A stretch of DNA of 64,000 nt, from positions 372,001 through 436,000 of the forward strand of contig CM121343.1 of the NCBI GenBank assembly GCA_051530055.1, read 5' to 3'. This document shows positions 37,376-49,444 of the stretch, in pieces (position 1 is the stretch's first letter; every line of letters begins with the position of its first letter). The notes beneath the pieces were generated by a model, which was not told where the DNA came from, ran no database searches, and saw only the letters and a list, made by a program, of their open reading frames with translations. The DNA is from Neoechinorhynchus agilis. Lineage: Eukaryota; Acanthocephala. The translations under genes and the position numbers were made by a program.

Positions 37376-38825
37376 TTAATGTTCCTGATTTAGGTACGGG
37401 TTACCAATTACGCTAAATTTGGTTTTAAGGAAGTCATTATGAAAACTCTTACTGACCTCATCAGTCCTGTCCGACCGATTGAAGTTTTTACGCTCGTGCT
37501 CCTGAAAAGTGGATATCAAATTGCTAGCAACTGAACTTATACGTGAACCCAGATTAGACGCTTGCTCAACTAAATCAGATTTCATAGAATGTAGGTTCAA
37601 TCCTCTTCCCATTGGTACGGAGAGTAATCTCGACGCAAACGAGGGAGATTGAGCTTTTGAACGCTGGTCCCTTTGATGACCAAATATGTCCGAGCTCGAT
37701 ATTGAAGATCTGTTTAAGAATTTCGATAAATCACCACTTGAAACCGGCGTCTCATTCGGCAATGGAGACGAACAAGGCTTGTTCGTCGTGTGTTTATCAG
37801 TTGCAAAATTCTCCTGTTTAATAATATACTCATTCGAAGAAGGTTTAGTTTCTTCAGTATGCTTGGGTGGCAGTCGATCATATCGTAAACTCTCTTTGAA
37901 AAAAAAGAGAGCTCACGATCGAAACCAATTCGACTCTTTTTGAACAAATACCTCATCAAAGTGATCACTTGAATCCAAAATCGATTCAATCGTTTTATGG
38001 TGGTCTTCAGAACTAATGCGCTTATTGCCTCCGCTAAAAGCGATATTGGGACTTTCCTGCTTTACCTCGCTTATTATCGATTTTTGATAAACATTTCGAT
38101 GGTCACTTAGCGAAGGTGTTTTGTCGGTCGATAAAGCGGATTTCGAACGATCAGATACTTCACGGTACATTTTATCAAAAAATGTCGTGGTTTCTGTACC
38201 TTTGAGAACTTTAACTCCGCCTAATCCTCGACCTGTCGAATACGTTGATGATGATGCACTCGCGGATCCTGAATGACGCAGAGGTATGGAAGCCGGGATT
38301 GGGGCAGAAATGTTAGTGGATAAGCCCGAATCATAAATTTTGCTTTCACTAATCCTTTGCCCCAATTCAGCATGTAATCGTTGAGCCGCGATAACCAGTT
38401 TAGTTTTGTAAAGCTTAGCATTTGCATTGTCATATTTCAGTTTGGAGTTTTCATTTTCCATTATTCCATGCTGTGTAAAGAATTGACGAGCGTTGTGGTT
38501 TCCACCGACTTGCATCGTCCGAAACTGTTGGTACGTCCAGTATTTATCAAGATTTGCAGACCGTACAAAACTTATATGAACACCGAGTGAACGGTGGACT
38601 GCCGAGCAATCGATGCAAACGAATACTCCAAACGAAACCGAAGCCCAAGAAGGGTTTTTTGAGCCGCAATCAAAACAAGTCTAAAAAAGACGTTTCTATT
38701 CAAGAAAACACACTAAATCCACTCACTTGGTTCGCTTTAAGAGAACACAACTCATGAAGTCCTCGTTCGAGCATATCGATCGGAATATAATCATCCAATC
38801 CGGCTATTGACACTTTAGCACTCAT
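37376..38825 (-). CDS. ARF GTPase-activating protein, ARFGAP2/3 (Glo3) type
   Basis: Exons 38825-38727, 38680-37952 and 37891-37376 join in phase 0 across GT-AG introns of 46 and 60 nt, giving 447 residues. The ARFGAP zinc finger is complete: C35-x2-C38 ([13 protein letters not shown]), then C55-x2-C58 (CIDC), with the arginine finger R63 in [27 protein letters not shown] follows, as in ARFGAP2/3. A predicted coiled stretch and Ser-rich region lead to [12 protein letters not shown], a match to the ISSxxxFG motif of the Glo3/ARFGAP2/3 subfamily. It would stimulate Arf1 GTP hydrolysis on COPI coats at the Golgi. A donor-like GTCAGT at 37456 could shorten the last 27 residues, so the C-terminus is less certain. 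Confidence 0.92.
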
Positions 38826-39254
38826 TGTTCCGCTCAAAAATGCCTCCTGCGAGCTATGCAATGAGATCATAACACGCACCGCATTTCAAGGAGGGAAGAA
38901 TTCAACTACTCACACAACGCTCATACGTGACGTCACATGAACGCTTATATTCAGATTTAGAGAAAAATAGAATGGGAGACGTATTATTTTTTTAATTGGA
39001 ATCGACGATGATACATCTCGGAAAAAACCTAGGATTTTCTCGTTCAATCGAAAATCACGATGGGAAGGTCCAATTAGACAAATGTCGTTCTCTTTAACAA
39101 GTTAAAGGGAACAAAATAATCAACTAGAACTTTTCACTTCAACGTTCATACAAAGACTTGGAGAACGGACATAAAAATTCCATTGGTGCGTTTTACTGAG
39201 ATTTCGACATTGTCTCATTAAACCACAATTGAAAACTTTTTAAATACTGCCTTA
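38826..39254. other. Intergenic DNA upstream of the ARFGAP gene
   Basis: Nothing recognised beyond the likely minus-strand promoter area. Confidence 0.4.
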
Positions 39255-40760
39255 ACTCAAATTTCACTTTGACTCCACAAAAACTATTACTCTTACAACT
39301 AACAATTCTGCCTACTCCCCAATACTCTCCTCAGTTTGGTCATACGAATTCCTCGAAAATCTCAATAAATTATCCTGAAATTCGTCCCTTCAATCCGAAA
39401 CCGGGATATTCATCGCATCATCCCCGAACTCATCAACCCTCTTACCAATATTATAAACCTCAGCTTTTTATATGGCATCTATCCCTTATGCCTGAAAACT
39501 GCTAGTGATCCTTGTGTTCAATATACATTCCGCCCACTCTTTCAAAAGTTATCGAAAAATGTTTTAAATCTCGCATTTTTCCATTTCTCAACAACAAATT
39601 ATCGCCCCTACAATTTGGCTTCCGGCCCAGGTTTTCTGCAACCGATACCCTACCTTGCACCCGTCTCATTCAGCTGGACTTTTCCAGGCCTGTTCCGATT
39701 TCGGTCTAAACGCTTGGCATATCCACTGGCTAGCCTCTAATCTTTAAAATCACTAACAATACATTCATTGCCGGGCTACCTCCTCGATCAACAATGGAGT
39801 ACATCAAGGTGCCTTCCTGTCACCACATCTTTTTCATATTTTCTTAAACAAACTTAAACCTCGTTCGTCTCACTCTAAACTTTTCTTGCCCCATCACTCA
39901 ATCACCCTCCCACTTCTCACTTTCCTTAACTTCTAAAGAAATCACACACATAAAGGATTTCTACGCCAATCACAAACTCCACCTGAATTTCTCTAAATGC
40001 TTTGAGTTGATCACCGTTTTCCCTTGCAACCCCACCACCCCAAACCTCTCCCTAAATTTATCCAAATCTTTTGAGCTCGTCCTCCACGTTTCCAAATGCA
40101 ATCGTATCCCCGCGCCTCTCCCTATCCCCATCCAACGCTCCTCTTCTCTCCGAATACTGGGCCTGATTTTACAAGAAAACCTTAAATGGGATACCCACAT
40201 TTCATTTACACTCTCTAAAACAAACCCTCGTCTTTACCTCCTCAAACTCCTCCGGCGTCTCGGCGTATCCCCTAAACACCTTTCCCACTTCTATCTTTTT
40301 GCCATCCTTCCTATCCTTACATACGCTTTCCCCACTTTCCGCGCCCTTTCCGTCAATGCTTTCCATTCCCTCGAGACCTTCTACAAGAGAGCAGCGAGAA
40401 TATGCGGGACTTCACTCCTTCAATCCCCTCCACAATTTTCTTCATTCATCTCTAAATACTCTTCCTTCGTAAACACCCGGAACTCCAACCTTTTTCTCCC
40501 CCCCCTCGCTCGTACCACCCTCTACCAAAAATTTGGCCTCTCCCAAGTCCAATCTTTTCTTAATAACCGGAGAACAAGGAAAGACTCCTAATCTATCATC
40601 TCCTTTACAAAGCCTCCGATTGCACATTAAAACTCCTTCAAAGACAATTCCCACCTCCCTTGCCTCAACATCCGACATCCAGACACCTTCAGCAAAGATA
40701 GATGCTGGCAAGTGTATGGATCGTGCTTTTCTTACATAAATAAAACGTGTTTATTTATCT
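39255..40760 (+). mobile_element. 5'-truncated jockey/CR1-like LINE, second copy
   Basis: Same family as 16225-17600 and better preserved at its 3' half. A 194-codon frame (40007-40591) carries LRILGLILQENLKWDTHI, LPILTYAFPTFRAL and ETFYKRAARICGTS, the region after the RT catalytic core. It continues in another frame to a conserved-looking end, DAGKCMDRAFLT. The RT core itself and everything 5' are missing, and stops and frame changes are present. Its end, with AATAAA-rich sequence at 40738, abuts another LINE. Confidence 0.88.
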
Positions 40761-40779
40761 TACCCAGGCTTGGTGATCG

Positions 40780-43222
40780 TTTCTTGTTATGCCCCATAAG
40801 CTGGACTCACGCAGCAGGAAAAAGACCAGTTCTGTCATGAAATCAAGGAGGAAAAACATGTGTAATATGTGGAGATCTCAACGGTATTGTTGGCGCGGAA
40901 TACTTGAGCTGGTGTCAAGCACACGGTGGAAGAGGCTTTGGAACCCGAAATCCAGGGGGAGGAAGCATTTTGAACTTTGCGTTGGCAAATAAATTTCGGA
41001 AAAGAAGAACGACGACTTGTGACTTACAGCATCGGTTGCGGGAGAAAAACGCAAATCGGTTATATCCTCTATCCACAAGAAAAATGGAGAGAAGTGAAGA
41101 CCGTAAAAACTATACCTGGAGAGACGTGCGCTTCGGAACACCCTTTACTGTGCATGGACCTGGAGATCAAGAACATCAAACGGCCCAAATACAGGATGCC
41201 TAGTAAAATCAAATGATGGCGACTTGATCAAACTCCATATCGTGAGGAATTCAAGAAGCAGGTCATCAGCATTCTAAATCACGACATTGAGGATACGAAC
41301 AGATGGTGGATTAAACCGGCAGCGAAAACCTTGGAGCACGGGTAGAAAATGACTGAAACAATAAACATGGTGGTGGAACGACGAGGTGCAAAGGACGATA
41401 GCGGACAAAAAAAGCGAAAAAATGGATGCATATCATTCTAGGGGGAATAAGGAAATATATAAGAAGGCGAGAAAAAGAACAAAGAAAGTTGTGGCGACAG
41501 GGAAGCAAGAGGCAAATTCGATCTTCTATTCAAAACTGCAAGAAGACAAAACAATGTCATATGTGTTCAAAGTGGCGAAGATAAGGGATCGAAGGACATT
41601 ACGAGGGTAAAGCAAATTAAGGACAAGGATGAGAAAATTTTGAGAGAAGAAAAAGAAGTTAAAGAATGCTTCGATCAACTGCTGAACAGTAAGAATGGAA
41701 CAGAAAGAGTAGAAGAGCAGGAACCTAACGAAGGATTAGTGAGCGCAATATTAGAAGTCGAAGTTAAGACAGCACTTTCCAAGATGAAAAACAGGAAAGC
41801 TACGGCCCTAGGCGAAATACCCATAGAAATCTGGAAAGTGCTTGAAGTTAATGCTGTTCCACTATTAACAAATCTCTTCAAGCGAATACTCACTACTGAA
41901 AAGATCCGGGACGAATGGAGGCAAAGCACACTGGTACCAATATACAAACAGAGAGGAGATGTCAGAGATTGTTCAAGCTATCGAGGAATCAAATTTTTGG
42001 GCCAACGCCTGCGGAGCGAAATGTCCCTATCAGAGGAGCAGAGAGGATTTATACCCGGCAGAAGTAGTACTGAAGCTGACTTCGCATTACGCCATTTATA
42101 TGAAAAATGTCATGAAAAACGCGAAGGGAAATACACAGCATGTTCATCGATCTCGAAAAAGTCTATGATATTGTCCCTAGAAAACTTGTATGGAACTGTC
42201 TTAGAAGAAAACTCTGCCCCAAGACTTATATCACAGCGATTCAGGGCATGTACAGGCAGAGCAAAGTGATATAACGACGCCAGTTGGTAATACGGATAGC
42301 TTCTCAGTGAACGTGGGATTGCATCAAGGTTCAGCTTTGAGCCCTTATTTGTTTGTAGTCACTATGAATGAAATAAACAAACCGATCAGTAAAGGTCCGC
42401 CATGGAACATACTTTTCGCCGACGACATCGTCCTCTCCAGTTAAAATTCCCAGGATTTCAACAATGACCTAGAGAAATGGAGGGAAGCTCTGGAAAGTCA
42501 AGGTCTAAAAATTTCCAGGAGGAGAAATCAGTCTACGTGAGAACTAAAAGCATTTTCGTTCAAGAGACAGCTGCAGAAATTCGACAAATTCAAGTACCTC
42601 GGCTCTATGGTGTCGATATGTAAAACGAAATCGTCGCCGAGATTTCATCGAGAATAAATAGCGGATGGATGAAGTAGAAAAGTCTAACTGGGATCTTGTG
42701 TGATAGCAAAGTACCTCTGGTTTTGAAAGGTAGAGTCAGACCAGCCATGTTATATGGGGCGGAGACATGGAACACCATTGCCAATCACGTCAAGCGAATG
42801 CAGGCCGAGGATGAAATGAACGTGATAAAGTGGATGTTTGGGATGGCCAGGCAAGAAATGATAGCAAATAATGCGGTCCGGGGCTCACTGAAAATGGAGG
42901 ACGTGAAGGAAGCTATCGCGAAACAGAGCGATATGGTGAAAAGTGAAGAGCCGAATCGATTTATTCGAAAAGTTGAGAAAATGGAAATAGAAGGGACCAG
43001 GAGACGCGGAAGGCCGAGAAAACGATGGAAAGATTGTGTGACTGAGGACCGACGTTTGAGAGAGAAACGGGGCGAAGGGGTGTGTGAAGTATTATTAATG
43101 CAAGTTTTTATGCGACCCCGAGAAAGGAACAGCATGAAGAAAGTTGTTCTCGGTGTCAAATTGCCGATTTTACATTCGATCAACCAGATTTTAGGACTAA
43201 AAAGATCACGTCCAGATTAGGT
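40780..43222 (+). mobile_element. RTE-like LINE, degenerate but near full coding span
   Basis: An AP-endonuclease remnant (near 40865-40990: GDLNGIVGAEY, GGRGFGTRNPGGG) is followed by reverse transcriptase. Its pieces include MKNRKATALGEIPIEIWK (fingers), EEQRGFIPGRSSTEADF, an FxDLEK-type catalytic patch in a shifted frame near 42140, and FADDIV near 42416. The C-terminal pieces are MLYGAETWNTIANHVKRMQ and TRRRGRPRKRWKDCV. This layout and the closing GRPxxRWxD motif are typical of RTE/BovB-related LINEs. Several stops and frameshifts separate the blocks. It lies directly after the jockey-like copy. Confidence 0.88.
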
Positions 43223-43224
43223 GA

Positions 43225-43325
43225 ACGTACTACTTTCTCATTCGGTGCCCTTCCTGGCACCACCGCCAAATGGTCTTTGGGAATTGAACCCCGTACCTAC
43301 CAGATGGGTGAGCTACTTTTTTCTT
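43225..43325 (-). mobile_element. tRNA-related SINE fragment with RTE-type tail
   Basis: On the minus strand a B-box-like GGGTTCAATTCCC is followed by GGTGGTGCCAGGAAGGGCAC, a tail I know from SINEs mobilised by RTE-type LINEs. It abuts the RTE-like LINE but faces the other way. Confidence 0.55.
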
Positions 43326-43369
43326 TTTTTAAGTCAAATAATATATTTTTAACAATTCAAACAATCTGT

Positions 43370-43640
43370 TTGAAGCACACTCACCACCTCCCGCCAAATT
43401 CCAGCTTTTGTCCTTCCTCGACCGTCGCCATCACGCTGGCAGCATTGCCCCGTTGTACTGCCAGCGAGATATTTTGTCGAAGGAATAAGCCTGCTCTTGA
43501 GTCTCCGGTTGCCTCTCTCAATTTCTTCGAGAGATCCTTGAGCAGAGTGCCGAGCTGCCGAGCGCTCCATACGTCTCTACCCCAAAGGGGACAAAATAGT
43601 GAGCCCTCGATAACTGAGACAAAGTTGCACTGTGACGCAT
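43370..43640 (-). mobile_element. 3'-terminal fragment of the RLE-type LINE
   Basis: Minus-strand reading gives LRQNISLAVQRGNAASVMAT, the extreme C-terminus of the LINE seen at 20090 and 62930. 5'-truncated; only about 80 codons remain. Confidence 0.75.
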
Positions 43641-43866
43641 GAGGAAATGCAAAGATTGGATTACGTCATAGACGGGCGATTTACCACTCATGTTTGTAAG
43701 GATTTCATATCTGGAAGAAACAAGAAATTAAAAACAGTGAGTTTAGTGTCGACTGTTTTTTCTCCAAAAAGTGAGTGTCGGAATGAATGAGATGACGTGT
43801 ATTTCGATTCTCATTTCGTATATCGTTGGAGGTATTTAAACTCTATATTCGTACATTAAATGTTTA

Positions 43867-46800
43867 ATGTGGACTTTGTTGTTAGTATCATTGGGCAATG
43901 TTGTGATGTCAATAGACCTAGGAAATGCTTTTATTAAAAATGGACTTATACGACCTGGTCAAAATCCTGATTTGGTACACGATGAGTATGTAGTTTAAAC
44001 GAAAAAGAAGATGATTGATCGGATCAAATGCCTGTTTAGAATGGGACGGAAATTCGCGAGTTTTGTCTATATATCCGGTCCCGAGCGTCGTGTGGCTTAC
44101 AGAGCCAGTGAAATGTTCAGAAGAAGTCCGGAATTATCATTCAGCCATTTCACATCCATGCTCGCTCTCCATCCAACAGTAGACAAAAGACTTATTGACT
44201 CCCATCGCAATTTGTTCCCTTTCTATTCATTCACTCCAAACTCAGGTTTCATTGGAAAAAGGTTAGATCCTATGCTCTTCACTTTGTTACTCTTTTATAG
44301 TAACCAATCTTATTCGATCGATGAAATATTGACAATACTCTTGGAATTTTCAGTTGATAGATCTTTCAAGTTTGCAGGTATGGGCCACGCCGCCTTGATT
44401 TATTGAAAATATTTTGAGGTAACCTCGCCTCATACCGAAATTATTTTCATTAAAAATCTTATTTTTAGAAAAATTAAAATGATCTTAAAACTGCCGATAA
44501 TCATTTAAATTTTTTTGCGCGCCATAAAACAACCACTTTATGAACACTTCAATCTTTTCAAACTTATTCTTTCTCTAAATTTTCGGGTAAATTTATAAAA
44601 AAATTGTGGTTGCTGCGGCTCTCGGAAACCGCAAATGAGGAGGATTGCAGAGAGATTGGAAATCTAATAACAAGTTCAATTGATCAAATGGTCGAAATAC
44701 ATTCGATTTAAAGATCTTTCTCGGGGAGGAACGACCAAAATAATAATAAAATCATTATACTCAATATAGATGATGGAGGTAATCATTCACGAAACCGTGA
44801 TATTTTGTCATTCCATTACCGTTGTGCCCATATATACGAGTTTTTCCATATCTTTGGTTGTTTTAAGGGGCGTAGAAGAATTAAAATGATTTTTTATTGA
44901 TTGAATCCGATTGGTTTCAGCGAGGCACAATCTTGTGAACGCGTTTTGATCAAGTTTTCTCGCCAGAAAACAACCAATTTTTCCATATCGTTTTCACGAG
45001 CGCTCCAATTTGGCGTTTAAACCCAGTCTTTTTAATGGTTAGTCGCAAAACTATTCGGGATTTTTTGGTTGGTGAATTGAAAAAATAGAGATTAATTTCC
45101 TACACTTACCGACGAGACGGACGAAATATTGTGTGAAAAGAAAATTAACATCTATTTTCTCAAATCACAAAACAGTATTAATGAACAACTTTTTTTAACT
45201 TCAAATTGTATAAATAATAACTCTAAATTGAGTAGCCCAAGGACTGACTCCGCGAGCTAACCGAAACTCTCTTCATTGATTCCATTCACAATATAGGTAG
45301 CCAAGTCACGTTTACTGCAATAGCCATTCCGAACTATTACAGTCAAGCCCAGCGCCGAAGTCTCCTGAATGTTGGTAAGCTTGTACCCGGAGATCTTAAA
45401 ATTGACTCGCTGATAAATGCGAATGTGGCTACTGCATATTATTACGCATTATTCTTCGATACGGATAAAACGTCTCCTCCAGTACTTGTTCGAAAGACCC
45501 CGTCCTCAATTACGTTCGATTTTATGGTTATCGATGTAGGCGCAATGTCCGTTCAAGCGTCCGTGTTCAGACTTTCGATACCGAATTCCGGAGATAAAAC
45601 ACCTACAATGTTCACGCTATCATCAGAAGCGGAACCATCGATCGGGGCCTCGTCGTTCGTGGCCATAATACGAAACCTGCTTTTAAATAGCCTGAAAACA
45701 ACGAATAAAGTTCAAGAGAGAGAAGATGAAAAACGAAGAACGATGGCCAGATTAAACATTCATGCCGAACGATTTTTATCGAAATTATCGCTTCTTGCTG
45801 AATATACTGACGAAATCGATGATTTAGGTGAGAGAGACGCAATTAGAGTGAAACTTACATCGGTGGATCTCACGCTTACTTATTTCGTTCTTAAGTGAGA
45901 TTCTCTGTGATAGAAGATCCGAGTTTGAGTCGAATCCGAAGACCAAGGAGATTTTAGATCAAATGTCACTTGCAATCAAGCGCGCACTTGTTCGAGCCAA
46001 TACCACCGGCGAACAATTGGCTTATGTGCTCGCGGTCGGTGGTGGTAGTAGGATTCCATGCGTTGTGGAGATGATAAAGCAAAATTTAAACCGAACGTTT
46101 CTTGACAGACGAGTCAATGCTGATGACGACGTTGCGATGGGGAGTGTATTCTACGGAGCTGCAAAATCGAATTATTTCGTCATAAAGAAAATTAAAATTA
46201 AGGATATTATTAACTTTGGAGTTAGGCTTTACTCGTACGATGGAAATATTACTGAAGTATTTCCCCCATTGACTAGATATCCTACGAAACGCACTCTCAG
46301 CATTCCAATGGCTGACATGGTCGACTTAAATAATAATAATAGCACAGTCGAACGTCGTTTATTTCCTAGAATTAATTGGCAGATAACTGAAACTCCAATG
46401 CGATGTGTTCTTAACAAGGGGAAAAGTCGTTTTTAGAAAAAGGCGAAATTAGCGTAGAATGCCATAATTTTAGCTTTATTGTCGAAAATTCACTAGAACC
46501 AGTCGTTTATTTTCTTGAATTAATTGGCGGATAACCGTAACTCCATTGCGATGTGTTCTTAACAAGGGGAAAAGTCGTTTGGAAAAAGACGAAATTAGCC
46601 TAGAATTGAGAAGACATGAAATCATTCACACCGCCTCTCTGGATCACTCAGCTGCCGTCCTGGTGTAAAGGTCTCCCTCCCGTTGCACAACCAGACTAAT
46701 GTTTTGTAGGAGGAATGCCCTCGGATCTCCAGTGATTCGTCTCAATCACTTAGACAATTGCATGAACGGGTCCAGTGCCGCGATACCAAACGACCTGAGT

Positions 46801-48725
46801 GTCTTGACGCCAAAGGGAACAAAATAATGATTTCGACTCAGGTCGCCGTATTTTGTCCATTTGCGTTCCTCAGCGGCGGTTGCTGCTCCCCTTCCGGTTT
46901 AATGGTGGAGATTTTTATGTTGCTGGCTGCGAGCGTGGCGTCCCAGAGAAAGTATTTTCCTTCTCCATACGGGAATACGGTGGCCATCGAATCGGTAAAG
47001 ATTGCTCGACTCTAGGATGTTGGGCGCATTCGCAGTTGTTCAGGGCACGGCTAAGAATTGCGTTCACTTCGGCGTGTCGTCAGTACCTTTCGAATGATTG
47101 CCGACAGACGAGACCATGGCGTCTCGAGGGCTCCGCGGTCGCTCCGCAACGGCAGCGATGGGATGTGCACATCTGTACCCCAAGTACCAAACACCATTCG
47201 GATAAGCGATCAATTTCGGAAAAACCCAATTGGTGATGTATCCAGTTTTTATCTTAAAATTCGGGGTTGGGGAAGTAGTTGTTAAAAAGCGAAATTGCAA
47301 AATCTTAGCTTTATTGTTGAAACCAATCATTTCGCTGCTGCAAGGTCTCTGATTCTCTTTTTAGTAACAGTAAGCAATTTGATTCGAGTACTTGACGTTC
47401 CACTGTAATAATAGTGGTCTCAAATTCAAATTGAGCACATTCGACCATGGATACGGCAATGGTGTTGAGCACGAACGTGAAATTGTAGAAATCGTAGTAG
47501 AACCAAAATGGCAACACACATCGGGTCTATACAACGGACTTAATATTACTGTATTGATTGATGAAAACCAGATAGTATCCATAAGTAAAGTACGAGCAAT
47601 ATTTGAACAGGAGACTACTGCTGGGGGCTGCACGGATTCTAACTCCATGAGTATGCTAGGCAATAGAATATCGAGCATTTTCGGATATGGCTCTAATGCA
47701 CCGAATGCTGCTTCCAATGAGACACGTGAAAGCCCTTTAGTCAATAAGACTGTCACAGTGAGTTACAAATTGAACTACATGGACTTAAAGCCTATAGAAG
47801 ACGAGAAACGTAAACTGATTTTGGAAAGGTAAGTTCTAGTTTTAAAATATTTTAACAATTGCGAGTAGGCTTCAGTCGTACAAAATGCGCGAGGCGGCAC
47901 TGGCGAATCGTCATAAAGCAACAAATGAACTTCAGGAATTGACTGGTAGATGGAGAAGCTACATTAGTGATGGAGCTGACCAATCTAAGGCGATTCCACC
48001 TAACAAAATCGATTCAATTAAAAATGAGTTGAACGAAGCCTACGATTGGGTCGATGACATTATCATGATGGATTTGAACAGTGAAGAAGGAATGGATGAA
48101 TCTATAGTTACGAAGGTATGAAGATTCGCGTAGGTCGTAGATAAACCATGAGTTTTAGGAAATAACAGATCGACTAAGTCGGATTCAAAAGATATTGAAG
48201 CCAGTTGAGGTTCGACTGTACGACGCTGGTCATCGCCAACCGGCGATTGCAGCACTTAGAGATACGATTGGTGTGGCATTATCGTTTGCGGATCCAAGAT
48301 CCAATTTGTCAACATTTATGAGTAGTCCATTCTTTTCTCGAGCAAATCATTCCTCCGAGGATATTTTATCTAAGTTTTCAAAGAAGATTTCAACGTTGGT
48401 GGAGAAGGCAAATGATGTGGGTCAGTGGTTGGATTCCATGGTGTCTAATCAGTCAAAGATTGAGCTGTTTGAGGATCCCATCCTTACAACGGCGCAAATA
48501 AAAAAGAGACATGACAGCTTAGAACGTCTAATGAAGAAAACAATGTCCGATATTATGGCAGAGATGTTCAAGCAGAAAACGGTGAACTACACACAACACT
48601 CGAATTATGTCGCCGAAGAAAAAACGACGGTCAACGCAAGCTCCAATTTTTTTGTTAATCTCACGAATACCACAATCGAAACAAATAAGACCGAAAGCGT
48701 TGCTTTTGATAAAACAGAACTGTGA
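43867..48725 (+). CDS. HYOU1: ER chaperone GRP170 / hypoxia up-regulated protein 1
   Basis: Seven exons (43867-43985, 44040-44377, 45297-45873, 45896-46406, 47389-47828, 47869-48115, 48159-48725) give 932 residues; human HYOU1 has 999. A signal peptide (MWTLLLVSLGNVVMS) precedes SIDLGNAFIK, the first ATP-binding strand. Then come FTAIAIPNYYSQAQRRSLL, LINANVATAYYYALF, VIDVGAMSVQASVF, LAVGGGSRIPCVVEMIKQ and NADDDVAMGSVFYGAA, aligning with the HYOU1 nucleotide-binding domain. A beta domain and helical tail follow, ending KTEL, a KDEL-type retrieval signal. It works in the ER lumen as an Hsp110-like nucleotide exchanger and holdase. Introns are 54, 919, 22, 982, 40 and 43 nt. The 22-nt one (GC-AG) is inferred from homology; 37- or 52-nt GT-AG alternatives lose conserved residues. 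The 982-nt intron holds a LINE fragment. Confidence 0.9.
46347..46610 (+). repeat. Tandem duplication spanning an exon-intron border of the GRP170 gene
   Basis: 46347-46470 (end of exon 4 and start of the intron) is repeated at 46501-46610, sharing AATTAATTGGC and GCGATGTGTTCTTAACAAGG. The second copy has a stop in the exon-derived part (TTTTCTTGA), so it is a pseudo-exon. A third shred of intron sequence (AATCTTAGCTTTATTGTTGAAA) reappears at 47301, after the LINE fragment. Confidence 0.85.
46618..47245 (-). mobile_element. RLE-type LINE fragment inside a GRP170 intron
   Basis: On the minus strand, broken frames parallel the knuckle and endonuclease region of the other copies (RHAEVNAILSRAL, a degraded WDAT..., KYGDLS..HYFVPFGV). 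The 3' end resembles 13320-13445. It is antisense to the host gene and flanked by the partial duplication of the intron start. Confidence 0.75.
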
Positions 48726-48905
48726 AATATAATTTTGATTATGAAATATTGGTTCTCATTTTGCCCGCTATCGAATATATTGAAACGAAAATAGTTTTAG
48801 ATTTTAGAAAGGCCGGAAAACGGTTTAAGCGTGCTTTAAATCGGATGAAACCAAGAAAATACCCGATTCGTTGTTTATTTAAACCATTTTATATGGAAAC
48901 ATAGG

Positions 48906-48911
48906 AATAAA
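48906..48911 (+). terminator. Poly(A) signal AATAAA for GRP170 gene
   Basis: First AATAAA after the stop codon, about 180 nt downstream. Confidence 0.45.
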
Positions 48912-49090
48912 CAATCATCCACTTATGGTCAGTGGCCGAAAAGCTAATTTTTCATATCCACATTTAAAAAACATACCAAAATTTGTAAATAATCACAGTT
49001 CAGAAAACCCCGATTCTTTGTTTATTTAAACTATTTTATTTTCTTTTGGTAGTTTTTAGAGTTAAAAATAAAATCCATGAGTATGTGGCG
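48912..49090. other. Short AT-rich spacer
   Basis: Nothing recognised between the GRP170 poly(A) signal and the foldback element. Confidence 0.4.
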
Positions 49091-49233
49091 GTGGGGAAAA
49101 ATTATATCAAAGACTGACTTTAATTGAAATATTTCGTCGAAAAAACTTACAAACAATAATTGGCTGAAGAAGTCCAGTGTGATTGGACGAAATATTTTAA
49201 TTAAAGTCAGTCTTTGATATAATTTTTCCCCAC
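49091..49233 (+). repeat. Foldback element, 48-nt arms, hammerhead-like core
   Basis: Arms 49091-49138 and 49186-49233 are inverted repeats with a single mismatch. The middle reads ACAATAATTGG, CTGAAGAAGTCCA, a short loop, then TGGACGAAATATT. GTCCA and TGGAC form a five-base-pair stem between CTGAAGA and GAAA, the arrangement of a hammerhead core apart from one extra A. Followed by GGATAATTCCGACATTTCCCC at 49284, the end motif of the palindromic arrays. Confidence 0.8.
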
Positions 49234-49444
49234 GGCCAAGGCACTTTTTTAGATTCACTAATTTATTTCCGATATTTCCCATCGGATAATTCCGACATTT
49301 CCCCAATTTCAAATAAATCAAATATATTGGATTATTATTTTCGGGGAAAAGAAGCTTTCGTTTTCTTAGTTATACCATCGCTCGGATTTATATTCACTAA
49401 TTTATTTCCGATATTTCACATTGGATAATTTTGACATTTCTCAA

